Shown here piece after piece: positions 53,589-62,554 of a stretch of DNA of 64,000 nucleotides. Positions within the stretch are counted from its first letter, which is position 1. Every line of letters begins with the position of its first letter. The notes beneath the pieces are model-generated. The model did no database searches, was not told the DNA's origin, and was given only the letters and a program-made list of their open reading frames with translations. Location: assembly GCA_035606665.1 (NCBI GenBank), contig DATNEY010000026.1, positions 62,001 through 126,000 of the forward strand. The letters are read 5' to 3'. The DNA comes from DASUGC01 sp035606665. Lineage in GTDB: Bacteria; Acidobacteriota; Vicinamibacteria; Vicinamibacterales; SCN-69-37. The translations under genes were made by a program, and so were the position numbers.

Positions 53589-54988
53589 GCGCGGGGACCC
53601 CATCGACACCCAACCCCGGTCCTGAAGGCGCCACACTCCATCGGCGCCTCGGCCCGTTCGACGGCGCGGCCATCGTCGTCTCGAACGTCATAGGCAGCGG
53701 CATCTTCTTTGTACCGATGCTCGTGGCGCTCGCGGTGTCTTCCGGGTGGGCGATGCTGGGTGTGTGGGCATTCGGCGGTCTCCTGGCGTTTGCAGGGGCG
53801 ATGGCCTACGCGGAGTTGGCCACGCTGCGGCCGCATGCCGGCGGCGAGTACGTCTACCTCCGTGATGCGTTCGGGCCGCTCGCCGCGTTCATGACCGGCT
53901 GGACGTCGTTCGTCGCCGGATTCTCCGGCGCCATCGCTGCAACGTCAGTCGGCCTTGCAGCCTTCATAGGCCGGTTCGTGCCAGCCGCGGCGGATACGAC
54001 ACCTCTGCTCACCGTACCCCTGCCTCTCGTGCCGCTCGTCGTCTCGAAGCAGGCGATCATCGCGATTCTGGCTATCGTGCTGCTCTCCTTCGTGCACTTT
54101 CATTCGAACGGACGCGTGGTGCACAACCTGCTGGCGTCGGCGAAGGTATCGCTGCTTCTTGTATTCATCGCGATCGGTCTGGGCTGGGGCGCTGGCTCGT
54201 TCGCCAACATTGGGGTGACGCACGAGGTTGCCAGCCCGTTGACGGGATGGATGGGAGCGCTCGTGCCGGTGATGTTCGCCTACTCCGGCTGGAACGCGGC
54301 GGCCTATGTGGCCGAGGAGATCAAGAATCCCAGCCGCAACGTTCCCCTCGCCCTCGCGTTGGGAACCTTCGGCGTCGTCGTCATCTACCTCGCCCTGAAC
54401 GTTCTCTATCTCTATGCGATGCCCATCAACGAGATCGGCGGTCTGCTGGGGAAGGGCACATTGACGGATGTGGTAGCCGAGAGGCTCTTCGGCAACGCTG
54501 CCGGCAACCTGCTGGCCGTGTTCACGGTCTTCAGCATGTCTGCGAGTATCAGCGCGATGGTGCTGGCGGGCCCGCGCGTTTACTTCGCAATGGCCCGCGA
54601 CCACGTGTTCCTCGAATCGGCCGCGCGAGTGCATCCGACGCACCGGACGCCGATCCTGGCAATTACCGTGCAGGCGGTGTGGGCGAGCTTCCTGGTACTG
54701 TGCGGCAATCTCTCACAGCTGGTGAGTTACACGGGATTCGCCGTGGTGCTTTTCGCCGGCGTCGCCGTCATGGCGCTGTTCGTCCTGCGTCAGCGTGAGC
54801 CCGGCGCAGAGCGGCCTTACAAGGCGCTCGGCTATCCGTTTGCGCCGGGGTTCTTCATCATCGCGAGCGCCGGCGCGATCATCGCCGAGGCGATGCGGGT
54901 TCCTGAAACCACGGCTGCCGGACTGGCCGTCATCGCTGCGGGCGTGCCCGTCTACTTCGTCTTCGCCGCACGTAAAAAGGGCCGCTAG
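53585..54988 (+). CDS. APC-family amino acid permease
   Basis: 467 residues, ~12 membrane helices. It opens with RRLGPFDGAAIVVSNVIGSG, containing the GSGIF substrate-binding loop in helix 1. LATLRPHAGGEYVYLRDAFG and FAYSGWNAAAYVAEEIKNPS are family blocks. GTG 53585 overlaps the previous stop. Substrate not predictable. Its 3' end is used as a terminator by the convergent PEGA gene. Confidence 0.92.
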   Translation: MSAGTPSTPNPGPEGATLHRRLGPFDGAAIVVSNVIGSGIFFVPMLVALAVSSGWAMLGVWAFGGLLAFAGAMAYAELATLRPHAGGEYVYLRDAFGPLAAFMTGWTSFVAGFSGAIAATSVGLAAFIGRFVPAAADTTPLLTVPLPLVPLVVSKQAIIAILAIVLLSFVHFHSNGRVVHNLLASAKVSLLLVFIAIGLGWGAGSFANIGVTHEVASPLTGWMGALVPVMFAYSGWNAAAYVAEEIKNPSRNVPLALALGTFGVVVIYLALNVLYLYAMPINEIGGLLGKGTLTDVVAERLFGNAAGNLLAVFTVFSMSASISAMVLAGPRVYFAMARDHVFLESAARVHPTHRTPILAITVQAVWASFLVLCGNLSQLVSYTGFAVVLFAGVAVMALFVLRQREPGAERPYKALGYPFAPGFFIIASAGAIIAEAMRVPETTAAGLAVIAAGVPVYFVFAARKKGR

Positions 54989-55006
54989 CGGAATCCGCCA
55001 GCGGCC
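54974..55006 (-). terminator. intrinsic terminator for the PEGA-domain gene
   Basis: On the minus strand GGCCGCTGGCGG-att-CCGCTAGCGGCC is followed by CTTTTTAC. It starts 22 bp after the stop of the minus-strand gene and lies over the end of the permease gene. Confidence 0.75.
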
Positions 55007-55028
55007 CCCAACCTCGCCCGGGTCGGCG

Positions 55029-55991
55029 CTACTTCTTTTCCTTCAGATTGATCCGAACCGTCTGCTTCGTCCCGACCTTGACGTTGATTTCCTGCGTCTT
55101 GGTCACGAATCCCTCGGCCCGAATCTCGAGCGTGTGACGCCCGCCTTCGACCTCGAGGCCGTCGTTCAGGCCGTCGAATTCCTCGACCGTTCCGACGAGC
55201 GCGTTGTCGATGTAAACCTTGGCGGATCCCGGATTCGCCTTGATGCGCAGCGATCCGGTCGTCTTCACGACGCGTGGCTCTCGATCGCGCGCGGAGTAGC
55301 TCGAGTAAGAACCTGAACTCCAGAACGGATCCCAGTAGGAGTACGGGTCGTACCACATGCCGTACGGTCCCCAGTACCAACGGGTCGCGCCGTAGCTCCA
55401 CGGGTTGTAGTACATGAAGCCTGTGTTCCAGCCCCAGCCGCTGTACCACGGGTAATAAAGGCCCCAGGGCCCGTAGAAGGGGAACGACACCAGCTCACCA
55501 CCACCGCCGCCGCCCTGGCCGATTGGCCGGACCGCCGCGCTGCCGGTGATCGGCCGGCCGTCGCGCGAGCGTGCGTTGCTCGCGTTGCCGCCGAAACCCT
55601 GCGAGAGTTCCGAGCCGAAACGGCTCGATGACGAACTCGAGCTCGTGGCTTCGCCGCCGCCGGCGACGCCACCCGGCGCCGGAGCAGTGCGGACCGCCGC
55701 CGTGCCCGTGCGCGAGCTATTGCCCGACGCGACGCGGCTCGGCGTGCTTCGAAACTCACCGCCGAACATGCTGGAGCCGGAAGCACCCACCGGCCCGGAC
55801 GAGCCGCTCGAGCTGCTCGACGATCCAGATGAGCCAGACGAACTCGAAGATCCGCCGCCGCCCGACGATGAGCCGGACGAAGTGGCGGTGCCGCTCGTGC
55901 CGCTCGTCCGCGGGACGGCCTGTCCCGCGACAGATGGAACCGCGATACCGACGGCAACGAGGAAAGTGAGTGTTCGCATCGACCTGGTCAT
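55029..55991 (-). CDS. secreted Ser/Gly-rich, Trp/Tyr-rich protein with C-terminal PEGA domain
   Basis: 320 residues. ATG 55991 has GGGAG upstream and a signal peptide follows (RTLTFLVAVGIAVPSVAG). Residues ~30-165 are Ser/Gly-rich and low complexity. About 170-245 are dense in Trp, Tyr, Gly and Pro (for example WGLYYPWYSGWGWNTG). The last ~70 residues form a PEGA domain (GSLRIKANPGSAKVYIDNAL). PEGA domains are common in surface-layer-type proteins. A sigma-54-like promoter lies upstream. Function unknown; cell-surface role likely. Confidence 0.85.
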   Translation of the reverse strand: MTRSMRTLTFLVAVGIAVPSVAGQAVPRTSGTSGTATSSGSSSGGGGSSSSSGSSGSSSSSSGSSGPVGASGSSMFGGEFRSTPSRVASGNSSRTGTAAVRTAPAPGGVAGGGEATSSSSSSSRFGSELSQGFGGNASNARSRDGRPITGSAAVRPIGQGGGGGGELVSFPFYGPWGLYYPWYSGWGWNTGFMYYNPWSYGATRWYWGPYGMWYDPYSYWDPFWSSGSYSSYSARDREPRVVKTTGSLRIKANPGSAKVYIDNALVGTVEEFDGLNDGLEVEGGRHTLEIRAEGFVTKTQEINVKVGTKQTVRINLKEKK

Positions 55992-56036
55992 GGCGTGCTC
56001 CCCCGGGGTTGGGACCCTAAACCTGACTGTCTTTGC

Positions 56037-56052
56037 TGCAAGTCTACGGCCA
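56037..56052 (-). promoter_or_regulatory. sigma-54-type promoter for the PEGA-domain gene
   Basis: The minus strand reads TGGCCGTAGACTTGCA. TGGC and TTGCA are perfect, and GG-N10-GC spacing is exact; three bases of the -24 block differ from the extended consensus. Predicted start near 56025, giving a ~35-nt leader with a good Shine-Dalgarno. Confidence 0.55.
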
Positions 56053-56154
56053 CCCACCCGCCCGTGCAAATAGCCTTTTTCTGGGCGCAACTTCATGGGG
56101 CACGGGCGATCTGTCCTGTCCCCCTGCCCTCCTTGGCGGACGGCTTCTTTTTGT

Positions 56155-56248
56155 CCGGGGCTTCGCCCCGCGGACCCCCGACACGCTCGCCAGTGGGGGC
56201 CATGACCCCTCGCCGCTAGCCTGGCTCGCTCGCACGGCTCGCTCGCTA
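56155..56248 (-). repeat. dispersed ~100-bp GC-rich repeat, copy D (reversed)
   Basis: On the minus strand: GCGAGCGAGCCGTGCGAGCG, AGGGGTCATGGCCCCC, GGCGAGCGTG, GGGGGTCCGCGGGGCGAAGC, CCCGG. It ends 5 bp before the hslV start. The rest of the 55992-56252 gap holds the PEGA promoter and no gene. Confidence 0.7.
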
Positions 56249-56252
56249 TACG

Positions 56253-56795
56253 ATGCAATTGATGCAGTCTGCACACGCCACCACGGTGCTCGGAGTGCGG
56301 CACCGGGACAAGGTGGTGTTCGCGAGCGACGGTCAGGTCACCCTCGGTCAGACGATCGTCAAGCACCAGGCACGGAAGGTCCGCCGCATCCATCACGACA
56401 AGGTGCTGGCGGGATTTGCCGGCTCGGCGGCCGATGGCTTCGCCCTTTTCAGCCGCTTCGAAAGCAAGCTCGACGAGCACCGGGGAAATCTGGAACGTGC
56501 GGCGGTGGAATTGGCGCGTGACTGGCGTACCGATCGCGCGCTGCGCCGGCTCGAGGCAATGATGCTCGTGGCCGATACGCGCGTCATGTACCTGTTGTCG
56601 GGCACTGGCGACCTCATCGAGCCGGATGACGGCGTCATGGGGATCGGATCGGGCGGGCCGTTTGCCATGGCCGCGGCGCGGGCGCTCGTCCGGCACAGTG
56701 AACTCGACGCGCGTTCTATCGTCGAACATTCCATGGCCATCGCCGCCGGCATCTGCATCTACACCAACAGCAGAATCGTCCTGGAAGAACTCTGA
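56253..56795 (+). CDS. hslV: ATP-dependent protease HslV (ClpQ)
   Basis: 180 residues; peptidase of the HslUV proteasome-like complex. The catalytic Thr follows a short propeptide in SAHATTVLGVRHRDKVVFAS. VTLGQTIVKHQARKVRRIH and KVLAGFAGSAADGFALFSRF are characteristic. ATG 56262 is a possible later start. hslU starts two bases after the stop. Confidence 0.96.
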   Translation: MQLMQSAHATTVLGVRHRDKVVFASDGQVTLGQTIVKHQARKVRRIHHDKVLAGFAGSAADGFALFSRFESKLDEHRGNLERAAVELARDWRTDRALRRLEAMMLVADTRVMYLLSGTGDLIEPDDGVMGIGSGGPFAMAAARALVRHSELDARSIVEHSMAIAAGICIYTNSRIVLEEL

Positions 56796-56797
56796 AA

Positions 56798-58146
<1,349 letters not shown>

Positions 58147-58150
<4 letters not shown>

Positions 58151-59343
58151 AGCTCCTGATTCATCCGAGGGGCTTCGCCCCTGCGGGCACCCTGACGGCG
58201 TCGCTCGCGGAGACTCCGAAAGCCCCGCTCCGCTCCGCCGACTCGCTCGCTGCCGCTCGCTCGTTTCGAGGAGTCGTGCTCGGGTCTGTCTTCCTCGTCG
58301 CCGCGTGCGGCAAGATCGGGGATCCCAGGGCCCCGCTGCGGCCGGTGCCGGTTGCCGTGACCAGTATGTCGATCGAACGGACGTCTGCTGGCGTGACGGT
58401 TGCCTTCACCGTGCCGGCGGCCGACACCGAACGCCTGACGCCTCCAAGAGTTGACGCGATCGAAATGTACGCGGTGACGCAGCCGGCGGCGGCGCCCGCG
58501 CCGCGCATCGCAGAACTTGCGGTGCCCTCGTACCGAATCGCGCGCCTCGACGTCCGCCGCAGTGAGGATCCCGCAAAGGGGGCGAGCGACACGCGTCCCA
58601 CACCTGGAGCCGAGGCCACGCTCCTGGACAAACCCGACACACCTGCGAGCGCGTCGCCAATGGTGCGGTACTACGCCGTGGCGGGCATGACCGGAAACCG
58701 GCGCGGCGCCCCGTCGCCGGTGGTGGCGCTGCCGCTCTCGCCGTTCAAGACTCCGCCAACGAGCCCGGTCGCCGACTACACCGAACAGACGCTGACCCTC
58801 AAATGGACGCCGTCGTCGCCGGACGACAAGTTCTTTGTCGACGAGGTGGATCCGGCCGGCGCCAAGGCCCGCCGCGTCACGCCCGCACCGCTCGCCGTGG
58901 CGGAGTTCACGACCCCCGTCGAAATCGGACGCGAACGTTGCTTTGCGGTGCGCGCAGTCGAGGCCGGAGCGGGCGTGATTTCCATCGGTCCGGCGTCGCG
59001 GACCACGTGCGTGACGCCGGTGGATCGATTTGCGCCCGCGGCGCCAACCGGCCCGAACGCATTTCCGGGAGACAGCGGGGTCGATGTGCTGTGGACGGCA
59101 TCGACGTCGCCCGACGTCGCGGGCTACATCGTCTTGCGCGGCGACGGTCCGGATGGCACACTGCGGCCGCTCATGACAGAGCCCATCGCGGCGACGCAGT
59201 ACCGGGATCAGTCAGTCAAGGCGGGCGCGACGTACTCGTATCAAATCGTCGCCGTCGACAAGGCCGTACCGCCGAACCGAAGCGAGCCCTCGACTCGCGC
59301 CGTCGTTACCGCCCGCCTGTTGTGGAGGCTGGGTCTTTGGTGA
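58147..59343 (+). CDS. FN3-like lipoprotein with repeat-derived N-terminus
   Basis: Up to 398 residues. GTG 58147 overlaps the hslU stop. The lipobox LVAAC (followed by GKIGDPRAPL) lies near residue 57, so the ~45 residues in front (for example HPRGFAPAGTLTASLAE) are unusually long for a signal peptide and are coded by a reversed copy of the dispersed repeat. After the lipid site come two or three fibronectin-III-like units (TSMSIERTSAGVTVAFTVP; GVDVLWTASTSPDVAGYIVL). An envelope role is likely. The true start may be a GTG close to the lipobox (58276). Confidence 0.7.
58165..58265 (-). repeat. dispersed ~100-bp GC-rich repeat, copy E (reversed, coding)
   Basis: On the minus strand: GAGCGAGCGGCAGCGAGCGA, GGCGGAGCGGAGCGGGG, CTCCGCGAGCGACG, AGGGTGCCCGC, AGGGGCGAAGCCCCTCGG. 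It lies within the first ~40 codons of the FN3-like lipoprotein. Confidence 0.7.
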
Positions 59344-59408
59344 GGCCCGGTCTTGTTAGGAGGCCGGGTCTTTAGACCCGGCACACTTCGCGAAAGGCAT
59401 CACACCGA
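59344..59408. repeat. GC-rich hairpin after stop codons (copy 4)
   Basis: GCCGGGTC-ttta-GACCCGGC (59363-59382) is preceded by a partial copy GGCCCGGTCTTG (59344-59355). It stands in the 65-bp gap between the lipoprotein and the FAH-family gene. Confidence 0.65.
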
Positions 59409-60167
59409 ATGTTGCGTCTATTTCGAATCCAGCACGCAGGAGTTCCGCGGTACGTCGCCGAGCGCGCAGGGCAGTGGCGGTTGATCGAAGGCGACCCGTT
59501 CGGCAAGTTCAAGGAGACGGCCGAAATCGACAAGGACGGCGTCAAGCTGCTGGCACCCGTCTCGCCATCCAAAATCGTCTGCGTCGGCCTCAATTACAGG
59601 GACCACGCGCTCGAACAGAACAAACCGCTTCCGCCGGAACCGCTCCTTTTCATCAAGCCGAGCACGAGCGTGATTGGACCGGGTGATCTGATCCAGGCGC
59701 CGGCGTGGGCCGGGCGCATCGATCACGAGGCCGAGCTTGGGGTGGTGATAGGCCGGACGGCGAAAGGCGTGAAGGCCGGCAAAGCGAGCGAGTACATCGC
59801 CGGCCTTACCGCCGTGAACGACGTCACCGCGCGGGATTTACAGAACAAGGACGGCCAGTACACGCGCTGCAAGGGTTTCGATACGTTCGGCCCCATTGGA
59901 CCCTGCATTGCCGTCGGGCTCGAAGGTCGCGATCTGCAGGTACAGGCATTCGTCAACGGGCATGTGCGGCAGAACTCGCGAACACGCGAGCTCATCTTCA
60001 CGATTCCCGAGTTGGTCGAGTACATCTCGAGCGTCATGACGCTGCTGCCTGGCGATATCATTTCCACCGGCACGCCGTCGGGCATCGGGCCAATCAGGCC
60101 GGGTGACAACGTGACGGTGCACGTCGAGGGCGTTGGCGCGCTCAGCAACCCGGTTGTTGGTACGTAG
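59409..60167 (+). CDS. fumarylacetoacetate hydrolase (FAH) family protein
   Basis: 252 residues. The metal site is formed by Glu residues in RIDHEAELGVVIG and Asp in GLTAVNDVTARDLQ, with Lys in RCKGFDTFGPIGPC. An N-terminal ~60-residue domain precedes the fold, as in 2-keto-4-pentenoate hydratase / acylpyruvase / oxaloacetate decarboxylase-type members. Substrate undecided. Confidence 0.88.
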   Translation: MLRLFRIQHAGVPRYVAERAGQWRLIEGDPFGKFKETAEIDKDGVKLLAPVSPSKIVCVGLNYRDHALEQNKPLPPEPLLFIKPSTSVIGPGDLIQAPAWAGRIDHEAELGVVIGRTAKGVKAGKASEYIAGLTAVNDVTARDLQNKDGQYTRCKGFDTFGPIGPCIAVGLEGRDLQVQAFVNGHVRQNSRTRELIFTIPELVEYISSVMTLLPGDIISTGTPSGIGPIRPGDNVTVHVEGVGALSNPVVGT

Positions 60168-60187
60168 GCCGGGCCTTCAGGCCCGGC
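60168..60187. repeat. GC-rich hairpin after stop codons (copy 5)
   Basis: GCCGGGCC-ttca-GGCCCGGC begins on the base after the FAH-family stop and ends 14 bp before the next start. Confidence 0.65.
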
Positions 60188-60200
60188 AAGAGGAATCGCT

Positions 60201-60896
60201 ATGAAATTCTTTGTTGATTCAGGAAATCTCGCAGACATCAAGCGCCTTGTGCCGCTGGGCATCGTTGACGGCGTCACGACCAATCCGTCGCTTCTGGCCA
60301 AGGAGCCGCGCGATCCGCGCGAGATCATCAAGGAGATCTGCCAGGTCGTGCAGGGGCCGGTGAGCTACGAAGTGGTGGCCACCGATGCGGCCGGCATGAT
60401 TGCCGAAGGACGTCAGCTCGCCTCGATCGACAAGCACGTCGTCGTCAAGGTGCCGTTCACCCGCGATGGTGTCGAGGCGACGCGCACGCTTGCCGCCGAG
60501 GGCCACGCCGTCAACGTCACGCTCGTCTTCTCGCCGACCCAGGCGCTGATTGCCGCCAAGGTCGGTGCGGCGTACGTGAGCCCGTTCGTCGGACGGCTCG
60601 ACGACATCGCGACGGACGGCATGGAGCTCATCCGGCAGATCGTCGAAATCTACCGTCACTACACCTTCCGCACGCAGGTGCTTGTCGCAAGCGTGCGCGG
60701 CCCGATGCACATCGTCGAGGCCGCGCGGATGGGCGCCGACGTCTGCACGTGTCCGGCGTCGGTGTTCGAGGCGTGTTTCAAGCATCCGCTGACCGACATC
60801 GGCCTCGAGAGATTCCTGGCGGACTGGAAGAAGGCGCAGGAAGCCAGAGGCGGCGTGCAAGGGGCCCCGCCGATCAGCGACGTCGCCAAGGTCTGA
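60201..60896 (+). CDS. transaldolase-like fructose-6-phosphate aldolase
   Basis: 231 residues, the short TalC/Fsa form. KFFVDSGNLADIKRL and GVTTNPSLLAKEP open it. The Schiff-base Lys is in HVVVKVPFT, and NVTLVFSPTQALIAAKVGA and YVSPFVGRLDDI follow. Whether it acts as transaldolase or F6P aldolase cannot be told from sequence. The stop overlaps the next ATG (TGATG). Confidence 0.9.
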   Translation: MKFFVDSGNLADIKRLVPLGIVDGVTTNPSLLAKEPRDPREIIKEICQVVQGPVSYEVVATDAAGMIAEGRQLASIDKHVVVKVPFTRDGVEATRTLAAEGHAVNVTLVFSPTQALIAAKVGAAYVSPFVGRLDDIATDGMELIRQIVEIYRHYTFRTQVLVASVRGPMHIVEAARMGADVCTCPASVFEACFKHPLTDIGLERFLADWKKAQEARGGVQGAPPISDVAKV

Positions 60897-62437
60897 TGAC
60901 ACCCGCCGAACGGCTCGCCGAACTCGAGCGTCTTGCCGAGCAGGGCGGCGGCGAGGAACGCCTCAAGCGCCAGCATCAGGCCGGCAAGCTCACGGCACGC
61001 GAGCGCGTCGATCTCCTCTTTGATTCCGGAACGTTCGAGGAGCTCGACAAACTCGTCACGCACCGCTGCCGTGACTTCGGGATGGAGGATGAGATCGTCC
61101 CGGGCGACGGCGTCGTGGCGGGCCACGGCCGTGTGGATGGCCGTCCCGTCTACGCGTTCGCGCAGGACTTCACGGTGTTTGGCGGGTCGCTCTCGGAAAC
61201 GAACGCCGCGAAAATCGTGAAGGTGATGGATCTCGCGATGCGCATGGGTGCGCCCATCGTGGGGCTCAACGACTCCGGAGGCGCACGCATCCAGGAAGGC
61301 GTGCTGTCGCTCGGCGGCTACGCGGACATCTTCCTCAGGAACACGCTCGCCTCGGGCGTTGTGCCGCAGATTTCCGCGATCATGGGGCCGTGCGCCGGCG
61401 GCGCCGTCTATTCACCGGCGATCACCGACTTCAACATCATGGTCGAGGGCACGAGCTACATGTTCGTGACCGGGCCGGAGGTCATCAAGACGGTCACGCA
61501 CGAGGATGTGACCAAGGAAGAGCTCGGCGGCGCCGTCACGCACAATGCGAAGAGCGGCGTGGCGCACTTCGCGGTGGTCGACGATCGCGAGTGCATCCAG
61601 ACGATTCGCGAGCTGCTCGGCTATCTCCCGTCGAACAACCTCGACGATCCGCCGCGCCGGACGACCACCGATCCGGTGGATCGGGAAGACGGCGCGCTCG
61701 ACACGCTCGTGCCCGCGCAGCCGAATCAGCCGTACGACATGCACAACCTGATTCAAGCCGTGGTCGACGATGGCGGGTTCCTGGAAGTGCACCGGATGTA
61801 CGCGCAGAACATCATCGTCGGCTTCGCGCGGCTGGGCGGCCGGCCGGTCGGCGTTGTCGCGAATCAGCCGTCGGTGCTGGCGGGATGCCTCGACATCGAC
61901 GCGTCGGTGAAGGCGGCGAGGTTCGTGCGCTTCTGCGACGCGTTCAACATCCCGCTCATCACGTTCGAGGATGTGCCGGGCTTCCTGCCCGGTGTGCAAC
62001 AGGAGCACGGTGGCATCATCCGCGCCGGCGCGAAGCTGCTGTATGCCTTCGCGGAAGCGACCGTGCCGAAGATCACTGTCATCACACGCAAGGCCTACGG
62101 CGGCGCGTATTGCGTCATGTCGAGCAAGCACATCCGCACCGACTTCAACTACGCGTATCCGACGGCGGAAATCGCGGTGATGGGGCCCGAGGGCGCCGTC
62201 AACATCCTGTACCGGCGTGAGCTGCAGTCGGCGGACGACCCGGCAGCGCTTCGTTCGAAGCTGGTCGGTGACTTCCGGGAGAAGCTCGCCAATCCGTTCA
62301 TTGCGGCGTCCCGCGGGTTCGTCGACGAAATCATCCAGCCGCGCATGACGCGCACGAAGCTCATCGCGGCGCTCGCCAGCTGCGACAACAAGCGGGACCG
62401 CAACCCGCCGAAGAAGCACGGCAACATCCCGCTATGA
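60896..62437 (+). CDS. acyl-CoA carboxylase, carboxyltransferase beta subunit (propionyl-CoA type)
   Basis: 513 residues. ATG 60896 overlaps the aldolase stop. It is a fused-length PccB/MmdA-type carboxyltransferase with oxyanion-hole motifs SGGARIQEGV, GPCAGGAVYSPAI and AYGGAYCVMSSKH. The ending (PPKKHGNIPL) is the classic family tail. It transfers carboxyl from biotin to an acyl-CoA, probably propionyl-CoA. The biotin carboxylase gene follows. Confidence 0.94.
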   Translation: MTPAERLAELERLAEQGGGEERLKRQHQAGKLTARERVDLLFDSGTFEELDKLVTHRCRDFGMEDEIVPGDGVVAGHGRVDGRPVYAFAQDFTVFGGSLSETNAAKIVKVMDLAMRMGAPIVGLNDSGGARIQEGVLSLGGYADIFLRNTLASGVVPQISAIMGPCAGGAVYSPAITDFNIMVEGTSYMFVTGPEVIKTVTHEDVTKEELGGAVTHNAKSGVAHFAVVDDRECIQTIRELLGYLPSNNLDDPPRRTTTDPVDREDGALDTLVPAQPNQPYDMHNLIQAVVDDGGFLEVHRMYAQNIIVGFARLGGRPVGVVANQPSVLAGCLDIDASVKAARFVRFCDAFNIPLITFEDVPGFLPGVQQEHGGIIRAGAKLLYAFAEATVPKITVITRKAYGGAYCVMSSKHIRTDFNYAYPTAEIAVMGPEGAVNILYRRELQSADDPAALRSKLVGDFREKLANPFIAASRGFVDEIIQPRMTRTKLIAALASCDNKRDRNPPKKHGNIPL

Positions 62438-62444
62438 GACAAGT

Positions 62445-62543
62445 AGCGAGCGAGCGGCAGCGAGCGCGCCGCAGGAGCGGAGCGGGGCTATGGGGTCCCC
62501 GCGAGCGACGGCGCGAGGGGGTCCGCGGGACGCACGTCCCCCG
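62445..62543 (+). repeat. dispersed ~100-bp GC-rich repeat, copy F
   Basis: GCGAGCGAGCGGCAGCGAGC, GGAGCGGAGCGGGG, GGGGTCCCCGCGAGCGACGG, AGGGGGTCCGCGGGACGCAC and GTCCCCCGG. It separates two subunit genes of one enzyme and ends 11 bp before the second start. Confidence 0.75.
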
Positions 62544-62554
62544 GTAAGAACAGG

